Source: Jeotgalibaca caeni (lineage in GTDB: Bacteria > Bacillota > Bacilli > Lactobacillales > Aerococcaceae). From it: 64,000 bases of DNA. Positions within the stretch are counted from its first letter, which is position 1; every line of letters starts with the position of its first letter. Below the pieces are notes generated by a model. That model did not search any database. It was not told the origin of the DNA and saw nothing but the letters and a program-made list of their open reading frames with translations. This document shows, one piece after another, positions 53,378 to 62,499 of the stretch. Location: the NCBI RefSeq assembly GCF_028863945.1, contig NZ_JARBEA010000004.1, positions 1-64,000 of the forward strand, read 5' to 3'. The position numbers and the translations under genes were made by a program.

Positions 53378-53766
53378 ATTCTGTAAATTCCTGTAAGCCA
53401 TGTTCTGTCTCGCGGAAAATTCAGGCACTTTTCCGCTGAGGTAATCATCTATCTGCAGCGCAATGCGCTACCTCTTTCTAACGTTTTATTCCGCGTAAAG
53501 AGTGCCCCTACCAAAGTTTGGGTTGCTCGCTCGAGGGGTTTACCCGTTCCACCAACAAGGTTTCCCTTGTTGCTTCGTCACTGTGGCACTTTCAAGAATA
53601 CTCCAGCGTAGATTTCTCCTTAGCTGTTTTTTCTGCCGTCAGTCTCTCGACTGCCTTAGCTTATTTTTTCGCTAAGCACGAACACTACAAGCATCTCAGC
53701 TTGTGCGAGCATGGACTTTCCTCAGCCAACATAAAGAAGGCCGCGATTACCCAGAATTTACAGAGT
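53378..53766 (-). ncRNA. rnpB: RNase P RNA, bacterial class B
   Basis: The ribozyme RNA that matures tRNA 5' ends. The minus strand contains the universal RNase P RNA signatures GAGGAAAGTCCATGCTCGC (near 53725-53705) and AGAACATGGCTTACAGG (near 53410-53393). The ends pair to make P1, CTGTAAATTC with GAATTTACAG. Length about 390 nt and absence of type A features fit class B (Bacillus type) of low-GC Gram-positives. It starts only about 13 nt after the gpsB stop and ends in its own terminator. End points are good to a few bases. Confidence 0.96.
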
Positions 53767-53778
53767 GAAAATAGTTAT

Positions 53779-54129
53779 TTAGTCGTTTACAAGATCATCA
53801 TCGGAATGACGGTCTTCAAGCTTCGAACCAAAAACATGTTTTTCCAAATTGGATAGACGTTTCAGTATATCGAAGTTTGTTACACCAGCACTTGCATTTG
53901 GAGTTGAAGGCGTTCTTTTGCCAACAGCTGCTTGTTTGGTCAATTCGTCTACGCGGTTACGTAAACGTTCGTTCTCACTTTGCAAGTAGGTGAGATCTTT
54001 TTGATAAGATTCATAGTCACGAATAATTAAATCTAAAAATTCATCCACTTCACTAACATTGTAACCTCTCATGGAGCTTTTGAATTCTTTTTGTAAAATA
54101 TCTTTTGTAGTTAAGTTTTTATCTGCCAT
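53779..54129 (-). CDS. gpsB: Cell division regulator GpsB
   Basis: A DivIVA-like cytoplasmic coiled-coil protein that coordinates division and peripheral wall synthesis with class A PBPs. 116 residues. LTTKDILQKEFKSSMRGYNVSEVDEFLDLIIRDY is the GpsB/DivIVA membrane-binding N-terminus, followed by a coiled coil (YLQSENERLRNRVDELTKQ), a Ser/Pro linker and a short C-terminal helix (NFDILKRLSNLEKHVFG). ATG 54129 chosen over 54147. Located directly upstream of rnpB. Confidence 0.94.
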   Translation of the reverse strand: MADKNLTTKDILQKEFKSSMRGYNVSEVDEFLDLIIRDYESYQKDLTYLQSENERLRNRVDELTKQAAVGKRTPSTPNASAGVTNFDILKRLSNLEKHVFGSKLEDRHSDDDLVND

Positions 54130-54352
54130 CCATCGCACCCCGTTCATTTTTCTTTTTCTTCAAGAAAATGATTGTTTCAGAAGTATTATTTTCATTAATC
54201 GTTCTCATTCATTATAGCAAATTGAAAGCTTCTTTACAATAACAGCGAAAAGGTTCCTTTAAGGTAGGAAAGGAATTAAAACAGAAAACATAGTAGAATA
54301 TTAGTGCAGTTCTCTTTAATTTGGTACTATAAAGGGGAAATAAAAAAAGAGA

Positions 54353-54979
54353 ATGGATGACAATATGGTCGAAGATTTGTTTACTGGTTCTTACAAAACC
54401 GAGCAGATTGCTCAAAAATTGTTAGGAAGGTTATTGGTCCATGAAACGGCAGAAGGTCGAACTTCTGGTTTTATCGTTGAAACAGAGGCCTATCTTGGAG
54501 TATTAGACATGGCTGCCCATAGTTACGGAGCAAGACGGACCAAACGTACGGAGGCTATGTTCCAAGCACCGGGGACCATTTATGTATATGTGATGCATAC
54601 ACATGCTCTATTAAATCTGATCACCCAGGAAATAGGTAATCCAGAAGGAATCTTGATTCGCGCCATTGAACCGTATGAAGGGACAGACTTGATGACTTCA
54701 CGTAGGCAGAAACAAGGCTTTCAATTAACAAACGGACCGGGGAACTTGACCAAGGCAATGGGGGTCAACAAAGAACAGTACGGAAAGAGTATTTTCAGCT
54801 CAGATCTCTTTATCAATCCTATTATCAGACGAGATCCGGTTCAAGTAGCCACTTCACCGCGGATTGGTATTCCGAATAAAGGAATTTGGACAGATCATCC
54901 CTTACGGTACTATGTCGCTGGGAATCCATATGTTTCAAGAAGAAAAGGCATGATTGACTCGAACTACGGTTGGAAATAA
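54353..54979 (+). CDS. mpg: DNA-3-methyladenine glycosylase (AAG/MPG family)
   Basis: Removes alkylated purines to start base excision repair. 208 residues. VETEAYLGVLDMAAHSYGARRTKRTEAMF contains the catalytic Glu and the substrate-site residues; GTIYVYVMH and NGPGNLTKAMG follow. ATG 54353 is the likely start, although a second in-frame ATG (54365) exists. First gene of a group leading to prmA and deoC. Confidence 0.9.
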   Translation: MDDNMVEDLFTGSYKTEQIAQKLLGRLLVHETAEGRTSGFIVETEAYLGVLDMAAHSYGARRTKRTEAMFQAPGTIYVYVMHTHALLNLITQEIGNPEGILIRAIEPYEGTDLMTSRRQKQGFQLTNGPGNLTKAMGVNKEQYGKSIFSSDLFINPIIRRDPVQVATSPRIGIPNKGIWTDHPLRYYVAGNPYVSRRKGMIDSNYGWK

Positions 54980-54995
54980 AAAGGGGGCAAATGGA

Positions 54996-55520
54996 ATGCA
55001 AAAAAGTATGATTAGTTATATTCAGGAAACGATGGAGGATTTACATTTTCCGTGCGAGTGGCGAATTGAATGGTTCAAGCAAAAGCATATGATTGAACTA
55101 TTAGTGATGATTCCTGTTGAATTAGAGGAAGGCCAAAAACTAACAGATCGTTATGGGGTGCTGAATGTGGGTTCGAAGTTTGTCTTCGAAGATGCGATTC
55201 TCCTTTACGATGTACACCTAGCGCAGATTCGCAATGATAACTATATTACTGCGATTGAATTTGATGAGCCTGATGGGATGTACGGTGGAACAATTCAAGC
55301 ACTATGTAAAAATTTACGGTTAACTGTTGGACAAGCAATCACGCAACTTGAAGAGTTTATTGTCGATGAAAACCAATCTCGTTTTGAAATGGTATGGAAT
55401 GATGACAACTTTCAAGCTACAATAAAGACACTTAAGGACACGGGTAGATTCGACTATACAATCTATTCTTATCCTTCAGATATTACAGAAGATGTGGTGG
55501 GAAGCAATGAATTGGAATGA
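54996..55520 (+). CDS. DUF3013 family protein
   Basis: A 174-residue acidic soluble protein of the DUF3013 family, known mainly from Lactobacillales and commonly next to prmA, as here. No catalytic motif is obvious; it has alternating beta strands and a C-terminal stretch with FDYTIYSYP. ATG 54996 with GGGGGC upstream. Its 3' end overlaps prmA by 14 bp, so the two are co-translated, which hints at a ribosome-linked job (inference only). Confidence 0.82.
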   Translation: MQKSMISYIQETMEDLHFPCEWRIEWFKQKHMIELLVMIPVELEEGQKLTDRYGVLNVGSKFVFEDAILLYDVHLAQIRNDNYITAIEFDEPDGMYGGTIQALCKNLRLTVGQAITQLEEFIVDENQSRFEMVWNDDNFQATIKTLKDTGRFDYTIYSYPSDITEDVVGSNELE

Positions 55521-56460
55521 AGTCATCATCATAACGACTACTGAAGCAGCAGATGCGACAGCGAATTTATTTATGGAAGTTGGTGCGAAGGGGACTGCTA
55601 TTGAGGACGAAATGGATTACATCATGCTACAAGATGATGGATTCGGACAATTAAAGGATTACCGACCGATGCCTGAAAAAGAGCACGATGTACTTGTAAA
55701 AGCTTATTTCGCCGAAAGTGAATCCTTCGCGGATACCTTGCGTGCGATACGTGAGAAAATGACAGAGATGAGAAAGATTGATTTGTCTCTAGGTAAATAT
55801 GAATTAATCGTCAATGATGTCAAAGAGGAAGATTGGGAACATTCTTGGAAACAATACTATCACCCTATTCGAATCACGCGTTATTTAACGGTAGTTCCTT
55901 TTTGGGAAAAGTATGAACCACAAGAACCAGACGAAAAGCTCATTACGATGGATCCGGGTATGGCTTTTGGGACAGGAACCCACCCAACGACACGTCTATC
56001 CTTAGAAGCTTTAGAAACAACCTTACGAGGTGGCGAAAAAGTACTGGATGTCGGGACCGGGTCTGGGGTCTTAAGTATTGCCGCAAAAGCTCTGGGAGCT
56101 ACAGAAGTATATGCCTTCGATATTGATGAAGTTGCAACTCGCCAATCTAAAACTAATATTGCTTGGAATGAATATGCGAAGGACGTTGTCGTTGAGGCGA
56201 ATAACTTATTGTCCGGCATCCAAAATGCAGAAGCTGATGTAATTGTAGCAAATATTTTAGCTGAGATTTTAATGCTCATGATTGAAGATGCATGGAACAA
56301 TCTAAAAGAGAACGGTTCGTTTATTCTTTCAGGCGTTATCCATTCGAAGAAGGCAGAATTAGTAGAAGCACTCCTCAATCAAGGCTTTGTCATCGAGCAA
56401 GAAAAAATAAGCGGCGATTGGCATTGCTTCATCTGCAAAAAACAAGTGGAGGAAGACTGA
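55507..56460 (+). CDS. prmA: Ribosomal protein L11 methyltransferase
   Basis: Trimethylates ribosomal protein L11. 317 residues from ATG 55507 with GGTGGGA upstream. An N-terminal L11-recognition domain precedes a SAM methyltransferase: MAFGTGTHPTT near residue 155, VLDVGTGSGVLSIAA near 182 and VIVANILAEIL near 246. Its TGA shares one base with the rsmE ATG. Confidence 0.95.
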   Translation: MNWNEVIIITTTEAADATANLFMEVGAKGTAIEDEMDYIMLQDDGFGQLKDYRPMPEKEHDVLVKAYFAESESFADTLRAIREKMTEMRKIDLSLGKYELIVNDVKEEDWEHSWKQYYHPIRITRYLTVVPFWEKYEPQEPDEKLITMDPGMAFGTGTHPTTRLSLEALETTLRGGEKVLDVGTGSGVLSIAAKALGATEVYAFDIDEVATRQSKTNIAWNEYAKDVVVEANNLLSGIQNAEADVIVANILAEILMLMIEDAWNNLKENGSFILSGVIHSKKAELVEALLNQGFVIEQEKISGDWHCFICKKQVEED

Positions 56461-57245
56461 TGCAAAGATACATGATTCCTGAATCCTTACATAATTTTCC
56501 AGAAGGAACGATAAAAGTATCGGGTGACTTTGTCCACCATATGAAGAATGTGATGCGTTTTAAGAGCGGGTCAAAAGTACTAGTGACAGATCCAGCGGGA
56601 AAAAGTGCCTATGCGGAGATTGTCGAACTTTTTGAGGATGCTGTTGAACTTGCTTGGCTGGCGGATGAAGAAAAGGAAAGCGAGTTGCCCATTACCGTTA
56701 CGATTGCTTGTGGACTTCCGAAAGGTGATAAACTTGATCTAATTGTTCAAAAAGCAACAGAACTTGGCGTTACCAACATTATTCCTTTTGCTGCGAAACA
56801 TTCGGTGGTGAAGTGGGATGAAAATAAGATGAAGAAGAAACTCGTACGATTCCAAAAAATTGCTCAGGAAGCAGCGGAACAATCTCATCGTCGTCATGTG
56901 CCGGTTATCAAAGATTTGATGTCCATTCGAGAACTGGTACAATTTGCAGAGGGACATTCGCACAAATTAGTTGCTTATGAAGAAGACGCAAAAGAACAAG
57001 AATTGGGGAACTTTGCGGCAACCTTGCAGCAAATGAAGCCTGGTGATCAACTGTTGTTGGTTTTTGGTCCTGAGGGTGGTTTAGATCCGAGTGAGATTAG
57101 AGTATTCCAAGATCACGGCTTCCTCACCTGTGGGCTAGGGCCGCGTATTATGCGTACGGAGACCGCTCCGTTTTATGCACTAGCGGCAGTATCATATCAT
57201 TTTGAATTAATGAATGGAGGAGATTATCATCGAGACACTGAATAA
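56460..57245 (+). CDS. rsmE: 16S rRNA (uracil(1498)-N3)-methyltransferase
   Basis: A SPOUT-fold methyltransferase acting on U1498 of 16S rRNA. 261 residues from ATG 56460, one base overlapping prmA. N-terminal PUA-like part ([19 protein letters not shown]), then the knotted domain with [27 protein letters not shown] and [16 protein letters not shown]. The conserved prmA-rsmE pairing supports the call. Confidence 0.95.
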   Translation: MQRYMIPESLHNFPEGTIKVSGDFVHHMKNVMRFKSGSKVLVTDPAGKSAYAEIVELFEDAVELAWLADEEKESELPITVTIACGLPKGDKLDLIVQKATELGVTNIIPFAAKHSVVKWDENKMKKKLVRFQKIAQEAAEQSHRRHVPVIKDLMSIRELVQFAEGHSHKLVAYEEDAKEQELGNFAATLQQMKPGDQLLLVFGPEGGLDPSEIRVFQDHGFLTCGLGPRIMRTETAPFYALAAVSYHFELMNGGDYHRDTE

Positions 57246-57894
57246 ATATATTGATCATACCTTGCTAAAGCCAGACGCAAGAGAAGACGAAATAAAAGAA
57301 CTGTGTGAAGAGGCAATCGCATACAACTTTATGTCTGTTTGTGTACAGCCTTATTGGGTGAAAAAAGTAAAAGCATTCTTAGATGCATCTGATGTCAAGG
57401 TTTGTACGGTGATTGGTTTCCCACACGGAGCGAATACTGCAGAAGTTAAAACCTTCGAAGCAAAACAAGCTGTGCAAAATGGTGCTGATGAAATTGATAT
57501 GGTAGTAAATATTGGTGCAGTAAAAGATGGCGACTACGAGACTGTGCAAGCTGAAATTTCATCGATTGCTCAAGCAATTAAGGGAAATGCAATTCTTAAA
57601 GTCATTATCGAAACTGCTCTTCTTACCGATGAAGAAAAGGCAGAAACCTGCCGCATTGCGAAAGAGGCAGGTGCAGAATTTGTGAAAACCTCGACTGGTT
57701 TTGCAAACGGCGGAGCTACTCTGGAAGATATTCGCTTGATGCGTGAAACAGTTGGGTCTGAAATGGGTGTTAAGGCAAGCGGTGGCGTACGTACATACGC
57801 AGATGCCGTAGCGTTTATAGAAGCAGGTGCGACGCGTTTAGGAGCTTCCAGTGGTAAAAAAATTGTTGATGAGTGGATGGAAGCAACAAGATAA
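57229..57894 (+). CDS. deoC: Deoxyribose-phosphate aldolase, apparent ATC start
   Basis: Class I aldolase splitting 2-deoxyribose 5-phosphate into acetaldehyde and glyceraldehyde 3-phosphate in deoxynucleoside use. About 221 residues. [10 protein letters not shown] at the start, [18 protein letters not shown], Schiff-base Lys in [18 protein letters not shown] and VKASGGVRT are the family blocks. The best ribosome site, GGAGGAG (57216-57222), lies before ATC 57226/57229, giving [11 protein letters not shown], similar in length to homologues. The in-frame ATG 57214 (MEEIIIETL) overlaps the site itself and has none upstream. The N-terminus overlaps rsmE. Confidence 0.93.
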   Translation: METLNKYIDHTLLKPDAREDEIKELCEEAIAYNFMSVCVQPYWVKKVKAFLDASDVKVCTVIGFPHGANTAEVKTFEAKQAVQNGADEIDMVVNIGAVKDGDYETVQAEISSIAQAIKGNAILKVIIETALLTDEEKAETCRIAKEAGAEFVKTSTGFANGGATLEDIRLMRETVGSEMGVKASGGVRTYADAVAFIEAGATRLGASSGKKIVDEWMEATR

Positions 57895-57903
57895 TAAGCA
57901 AGG

Positions 57904-57932
57904 ACTGGACCAGTTAGGAGTCCAGTTTTTTT
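57904..57932 (+). terminator. Terminator after deoC
   Basis: ACTGGAC (57904-57910) and GTCCAGT (57920-57926), followed by a T run. Confidence 0.82.
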
Positions 57933-57958
57933 GTATCCATTGATTGAAAACAGGGTCA

Positions 57959-57987
57959 TAGATTTATTGTGAAATCTAGAGTATAAT
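57959..57987 (+). promoter_or_regulatory. rel promoter region
   Basis: TATAAT at 57982-57987, 34 bp before the rel ATG, without a clear -35. Inverted arms TAGATTT (57959-57965) and AAATCTA (57972-57978) lie just upstream of the -10. Confidence 0.5.
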
Positions 57988-58020
57988 AGGAATACTAATC
58001 AGACAAGAAGGAGTGACAAT

Positions 58021-60231
58021 ATGCCGAAAATCAAAAATTATACGAAGCAGGAAGTAATTGATTTATGCGCAACGTATATGAATCAATCGCATGTGGCATT
58101 TGTCCAAAAAGCTGCTGATTTTGCCGAAGAAGCTCATGAAGATCAATACAGAAAATCCGGGGAAGCTTACTTTGTCCATCCAACGCAAGTGGCTGCTATT
58201 TTAGCAGAGTTACGGTTAGATCCTGATACAATTGCAACAGGATTCTTGCATGATGTTGTCGAAGATACTCCTTATAGTTTAGAAGATATTGAAAGAGAGT
58301 TTTCCAAAACAGTCGCTATTTTGGTGGATGGTGTAACCAAACTAGGGAAAATTAAGTATAAGTCTCATGAAGAACAATTAGCAGAAAATCACCGGAAAAT
58401 GTTATTGGCAATGGCGAATGACATCCGGATCATCATGGTCAAACTAGCAGACCGATTGCATAACATGCGTACCTTGAAATACCATACGCCAGAAAAACAG
58501 CGGAGTATTTCCAATGAAACGATTGAAATTTATGCACCCTTGGCTCATCGTTTAGGGATTAATCGGATAAAATGGGAGCTAGAAGATACAGCATTACGTT
58601 ATTTGAACTCACAGCAGTATTACCGCATCGTTCACTTAATGAATACCAAACGTGATGAACGAGAAGCTTTTATTGAAGATACTATTCAAAAAATTTCCGA
58701 TTCCATTACAGAATTGAAAATTGATGCAGAAATATACGGTCGTCCTAAACATATTTATTCCATCTATCGCAAAATGAAAGACCAAAAGAAACAGTTTAAT
58801 GAAATATATGACTTGCTGGCGGTACGGGTCCTTGTTGACTCGATTAAAGACTGTTACGCGGTCTTAGGCGCAATCCACACCAAGTGGAAACCGATGCCGG
58901 GCCGTTTCAAGGACTATATTGCGATGCCGAAAGCCAATATGTATCAGTCTCTGCATACGACGGTTATTGGGCCACAAGGTTCTCCGGTTGAAATTCAAAT
59001 TCGAACGCAAGAAATGCACCGCATTGCTGAATTCGGGATTGCTGCTCACTGGGCTTACAAAGAAGGAACAAGCAACAAGTTAGATGAAAATGACTTTCAG
59101 AAACAATTAAATTGGTTCCGTGATCTGATTGACTTACAAGATGACTCACGCAATGCAAGTGAGTTTGTTGAGAGTGTGAAGGAAGATATCTTCAAAGATA
59201 AAGTTTATGTGTTTACACCAAAAGGGGACGTTATGGAACTGCCAAGCGGCGCTGGACCATTAGACTTTGCTTTTAATGTGCACTCGGAAGTAGGGAACAA
59301 AACAGTTGGTGCCAAGGTCAACAACAAGATTGTGCCGTTAAACTATAAGTTACAAAACGGCGATATTATTGAAGTCATGACCTCCCCGAATTCATTTGGG
59401 CCAAGTCGTGACTGGATTAACCTTGTTACGACCAATAAGGCGAAAAACAAGATTAAACGGTTCTTTAAGTTACTAGACCGCGAAGAAAATGTTGAAAAAG
59501 GCCGCATTATGCTGGAGAAGCAACTGCAGGATATGGAATTCTCACCGAAAGATTTCCTGACGAAACCTGCTATGAAAGATGCTGCCCAGCGGTTTAACAT
59601 GCCAACTGAGAGTGATGTCTTTGCAGCAATTGGTTTTGGTGAGCTGTCTCCGTTTATCGTAGCAAACCGGTTAACTGAAAAACAAAGAAAGCAGCGAGAT
59701 CAACTTCAAAAAGAACAATCAATCGATAAGATTGAACAAAAGAACAAAAAAGAACCATCGAAAATGAAAATCCGTCATGAGGGCGGCATCATTATCCAAG
59801 GGGTCGACAACTTACTCATCCGCATCAGTCACTGTTGTAATCCTGTTCCAGGAGATGAAATTGTCGGTTATATTACAAAAGGCAGAGGGATTTCTGTTCA
59901 CCGGATGGATTGTCCAAATGTGCAAGTTTCTGAGGAAAATCGAAATCGTTTAATCGATGTAGAATGGGAAGATACAGGTTCGAATTCCATTGATTATGAA
60001 ACGGAATTGATGGTTGAAGGATACAATCGTTCGGGGTTGCTGAATGAAATCTTGCATGTCATCAATTCGATGACGAAAAATTTGAATAGCATAAATGGAA
60101 AAGTGGACAACAATAAAATTGCTACCATTACCCTTAAATTAAGTATTCAAAACTTAAGTCAACTAGACAAAATAGTAGATAAAATCAAAAATATTCCTGA
60201 TGTATATAGCGTACGAAGGGTAACTTCTTAA
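58021..60231 (+). CDS. rel: Bifunctional (p)ppGpp synthetase/hydrolase Rel
   Basis: Makes and degrades the stringent-response alarmones. 736 residues. HD hydrolase domain (residues 45-160, HDVVEDT near 76), synthetase domain (about 240-350, RPKHIYSIYRKM and NEIYDLLAVR), TGS domain (from KVYVFTPKGDVMELPSGAG near 396), a zinc-finger-like CCNPVPGD region near 605 and a C-terminal ACT domain. The hydrolase motifs are intact, so it is the long bifunctional enzyme rather than RelA only. ATG 58021 with AAGGAGTG upstream. Forms an operon with dtd, 18 bp apart. Confidence 0.96.
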   Translation: MPKIKNYTKQEVIDLCATYMNQSHVAFVQKAADFAEEAHEDQYRKSGEAYFVHPTQVAAILAELRLDPDTIATGFLHDVVEDTPYSLEDIEREFSKTVAILVDGVTKLGKIKYKSHEEQLAENHRKMLLAMANDIRIIMVKLADRLHNMRTLKYHTPEKQRSISNETIEIYAPLAHRLGINRIKWELEDTALRYLNSQQYYRIVHLMNTKRDEREAFIEDTIQKISDSITELKIDAEIYGRPKHIYSIYRKMKDQKKQFNEIYDLLAVRVLVDSIKDCYAVLGAIHTKWKPMPGRFKDYIAMPKANMYQSLHTTVIGPQGSPVEIQIRTQEMHRIAEFGIAAHWAYKEGTSNKLDENDFQKQLNWFRDLIDLQDDSRNASEFVESVKEDIFKDKVYVFTPKGDVMELPSGAGPLDFAFNVHSEVGNKTVGAKVNNKIVPLNYKLQNGDIIEVMTSPNSFGPSRDWINLVTTNKAKNKIKRFFKLLDREENVEKGRIMLEKQLQDMEFSPKDFLTKPAMKDAAQRFNMPTESDVFAAIGFGELSPFIVANRLTEKQRKQRDQLQKEQSIDKIEQKNKKEPSKMKIRHEGGIIIQGVDNLLIRISHCCNPVPGDEIVGYITKGRGISVHRMDCPNVQVSEENRNRLIDVEWEDTGSNSIDYETELMVEGYNRSGLLNEILHVINSMTKNLNSINGKVDNNKIATITLKLSIQNLSQLDKIVDKIKNIPDVYSVRRVTS

Positions 60232-60249
60232 AGAAAGGGGGCGCGTTTC

Positions 60250-60696
60250 GTGCGTGTTGTTATTCAAAGAGTGTCCCAAGCAGCAGTTGAAGTCGAAGGA
60301 GAAATCATTGGATCAATCCAACAAGGGTTCATGCTGCTGGTTGGCGTAGGGACGGAAGATTCTGAGGAGGATGTTCAATACCTCGCCAGGAAAATTAGTA
60401 GCTTACGGGTCTTCGAAGATGAAGAAGGAAAGATGAACCGATCGTTAAAAGACGTAGAGGGTGAAATCTTATCCATCTCACAGTTCACCTTATTAGCTAA
60501 TACAAAAAAAGGGAACCGACCAAGCTTTATTGAGGCCGCTAGTCCTGAAATAGGAGAAGTTCTGTATCAATCCTTGAACCAACAATTGCGAGAAGCAGGC
60601 TTCCATGTTGAAACCGGACAGTTTGGTGCACATATGAATGTTTCCTTAGTAAATGATGGACCAGTAACAATTTTAATCGATAGTAAAAAAAAATAG
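60250..60696 (+). CDS. dtd: D-aminoacyl-tRNA deacylase
   Basis: Frees D-amino acids from mischarged tRNA. 148 residues. [15 protein letters not shown], the catalytic SQFTL and the [10 protein letters not shown] end are the family signatures. GTG 60250 after AAAGGGGGCG. Lies behind rel as in many Firmicutes. Confidence 0.95.
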   Translation: MRVVIQRVSQAAVEVEGEIIGSIQQGFMLLVGVGTEDSEEDVQYLARKISSLRVFEDEEGKMNRSLKDVEGEILSISQFTLLANTKKGNRPSFIEAASPEIGEVLYQSLNQQLREAGFHVETGQFGAHMNVSLVNDGPVTILIDSKKK

Positions 60697-60698
60697 CA

Positions 60699-60728
60699 AA
60701 AAAGCTCGGCTGAGAAGCCGAGCTTTTT
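60699..60728. terminator. Bidirectional terminator between dtd and the amidase gene
   Basis: AAAAAGCTCGGCT (60699-60711) and AGCCGAGCTTTTT (60716-60728) form a perfect 13-bp stem. Confidence 0.94.
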
Positions 60729-60733
60729 ACTGT

Positions 60734-62062
60734 TTATTGGAAATATTCTGCTAATGCTTGGTAAATGCTATCTGCAACTAACCCTTGATAATACTCACTG
60801 TCACAGGTTGATACATCACTATCGTTATTCATATAACCAAGCTCTAGTAGTAGAGCCGGTTGTGCATTCTCACGGAGTACCAAGTAGTTTCCGAACGCTG
60901 TGCCATTATTTGGTAAAGGCAGGTTGTTGGTTAATTTTTCATTTACCAATTCAGCCAAGTGCATATCGGAATCAGAATAGTAATATGTGGTTGTTCCCGT
61001 TCGGAATACACCTTCCGGAGTTGAATCATAGTGGATACTAATAAAGAGATCCGCTTGATAACTGTTGCTTAGATATACCCGTTCTTCAAGAGAAATCGAT
61101 TCATCACCGGTACGTGTTAAGATTACGTTCGCCCCTTCTGCTCGCAAGCGCTCCGCAACTCTCTCTGACGTCTCCATTGTCGCTTCTTTCTCATATAAAT
61201 AAGAACCGATTGCACCAGGATCTGTTCCACCGTGACCTGCGTCGATAACGATTGTTGCTTCAGAGAGAAGGGTGGTGATTTTTGGTAGTTCGATTTCTTC
61301 GTTTGCTTCTTGTAACTCTGCCAACCAATTTGCTACATATCCTGTTTGGTTATCAGGAAGAAGGATCTGATAGAAATCTCCTTCAGTACCGACATAAGGG
61401 AATGTCTCAAGCGATTGTGCAGTTAATAAGACTTCAGAATCCAATGAAGGACCTGAACGAATATTTACGGCATCATTACTGATAATAATCGATTGTTCTG
61501 ATGAGCTGGCACTCTCTGTTATGCCTTCTTCCGTTACGGAAGTTTCCGCTTCTGGAGGGGTTGTCGTCCCAGGGCTAATTTCTAAAAGGTCAGATAATAC
61601 CCAAGCGATTCGTCCTTCATAGTGAATCTGACTCCAGCCACTTTCTTCATAAAGTAATTGGAATGTTTCACCTTGAACGGCAGTACCAACGATTTCTGCT
61701 TCTTCATTGTTTTCTGCTCGTACATTTACGTTCGATGCAGTGATCGTGGCAATGAGGTTCTGCGATGCAGTCACTTCAGTGTTATTAACCAACCAACTTG
61801 CAATCCAGCCAATTCGTCCATCATCCAATCGGATTTTATACCACTCATTTTTTTCAGCCAGCACATTCACGACTGTGCCGCCTTGTACTTGTGTCATCAT
61901 ATCATAACTTAGTCCAGGACCGAGTCGAACGTTGACTACACTTGCTTCTACAACAATATTTGTATAATTTGCTAGAGCAACGGTTCCAAGTGAGCCTACA
62001 CTCATAAAGAACACAGCAAGGAGAATAAGTAAGACCTTCCTGCTAATACGTATGTGTTTCAT
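60734..62062 (-). CDS. Secreted N-acetylmuramoyl-L-alanine amidase with SH3b repeats
   Basis: A cell-wall hydrolase that cuts the bond between MurNAc and the stem peptide. 442 residues from ATG 62062, with GGGGGG upstream; the longer frame to 62158 is rejected. N-terminal signal/anchor helix (VLLILLAVFFMSVGSLGTVALA). Three bacterial SH3 domains (about 35-95, 100-160 and 190-250; the first two and the third marked by NVRLGPG, NVRAENN and NIRSGPS). The C-terminal Amidase_3 domain has zinc ligands in VIDAGHGGTDPGA, KEATMETSERVAE and ISIHYD and a Glu in LLLELGYM. Own promoter. Confidence 0.93.
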   Translation of the reverse strand: MKHIRISRKVLLILLAVFFMSVGSLGTVALANYTNIVVEASVVNVRLGPGLSYDMMTQVQGGTVVNVLAEKNEWYKIRLDDGRIGWIASWLVNNTEVTASQNLIATITASNVNVRAENNEEAEIVGTAVQGETFQLLYEESGWSQIHYEGRIAWVLSDLLEISPGTTTPPEAETSVTEEGITESASSSEQSIIISNDAVNIRSGPSLDSEVLLTAQSLETFPYVGTEGDFYQILLPDNQTGYVANWLAELQEANEEIELPKITTLLSEATIVIDAGHGGTDPGAIGSYLYEKEATMETSERVAERLRAEGANVILTRTGDESISLEERVYLSNSYQADLFISIHYDSTPEGVFRTGTTTYYYSDSDMHLAELVNEKLTNNLPLPNNGTAFGNYLVLRENAQPALLLELGYMNNDSDVSTCDSEYYQGLVADSIYQALAEYFQ

Positions 62063-62102
62063 TTTCGCCCCCCTTCCTGTAATTCTTAACTCTTTGTATA
62101 GT

Positions 62103-62132
62103 ATTATAGCAAACCTTTGAAAAGATATGCAA
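62103..62132 (-). promoter_or_regulatory. Promoter of the amidase gene
   Basis: Minus strand TTGCAT (62132-62127), 18 bp, TATAAT (62108-62103), preceded by TGC (extended -10). Confidence 0.75.
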
Positions 62133-62188
62133 AGCCTTTTCATATTATCTATAAACATTTTTATTTTAATCGTTTTTTCATGATTAGC

Positions 62189-62217
62189 TTGACAACCCGC
62201 TTCGCATCTTGTATCTT
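62189..62217 (+). promoter_or_regulatory. Promoter of the hisS-aspS leader
   Basis: TTGACA (62189-62194), 17 bp, TATCTT (62212-62217), just upstream of the T-box leader. Confidence 0.8.
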
Positions 62218-62234
62218 AGATGTAATATTTTATC

Positions 62235-62456
62235 CTGAGAAGACGAAAGTAGAGACACTGAATCTGTATAGAGAGAATAGTCGTGGCTGTAAACTATTCC
62301 AGAGGATTGTTTTCGAAAGACAAGTTGGAGGACTGGTAGTGCAAAGCTATCACGCGGCAAGCGTTATTTGCTAAAGGAGAGTCCTTATACTCTCGAATCA
62401 AGGTGGTACCACGTCCAAAAACGTCCTTTCCCATATGGGGATAGGGCTATTTTTTT
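62235..62456 (+). promoter_or_regulatory. T-box riboswitch upstream of hisS-aspS, apparent Asp (GAC) specifier
   Basis: A tRNA-sensing leader that lets RNA polymerase continue when uncharged tRNA binds. Stem I carries AGTA (near 62249), an AG-rich bulge, distal arms GAATAGT/ACTATTC and, opposite AGTA, GAAA followed by GAC at 62319-62321, which I read as the specifier (Asp). The conserved T-box AAGGTGGTACCACG is at 62400-62413. A terminator follows: GTCCTTTCCC (62423-62432) with GGGATAGGGC (62438-62447) and T7. The 437-bp gap between the amidase and hisS is filled by this leader and two promoters. His (CAC) specificity is less likely but not excluded. Confidence 0.9.
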
Positions 62457-62499
62457 CGTTAAAAATAGGGGAAGTATAGTAGAGGGAGAGAAAAAATCC

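Noticed and set aside
53518-53856. 112-codon plus-strand open frame across rnpB
   Set aside because: It lies antisense to the RNase P RNA and the gpsB end; no coding evidence.
55881-56378. 165-codon minus-strand open frame inside prmA
   Set aside because: Fully overlaps conserved methyltransferase motifs of prmA; no start signals.
62368-62499. Longer HisRS starting at 62368
   Set aside because: The stretch is the T-box antiterminator/terminator; ATG 62500 has a good ribosome site and the standard [11 protein letters not shown] start.
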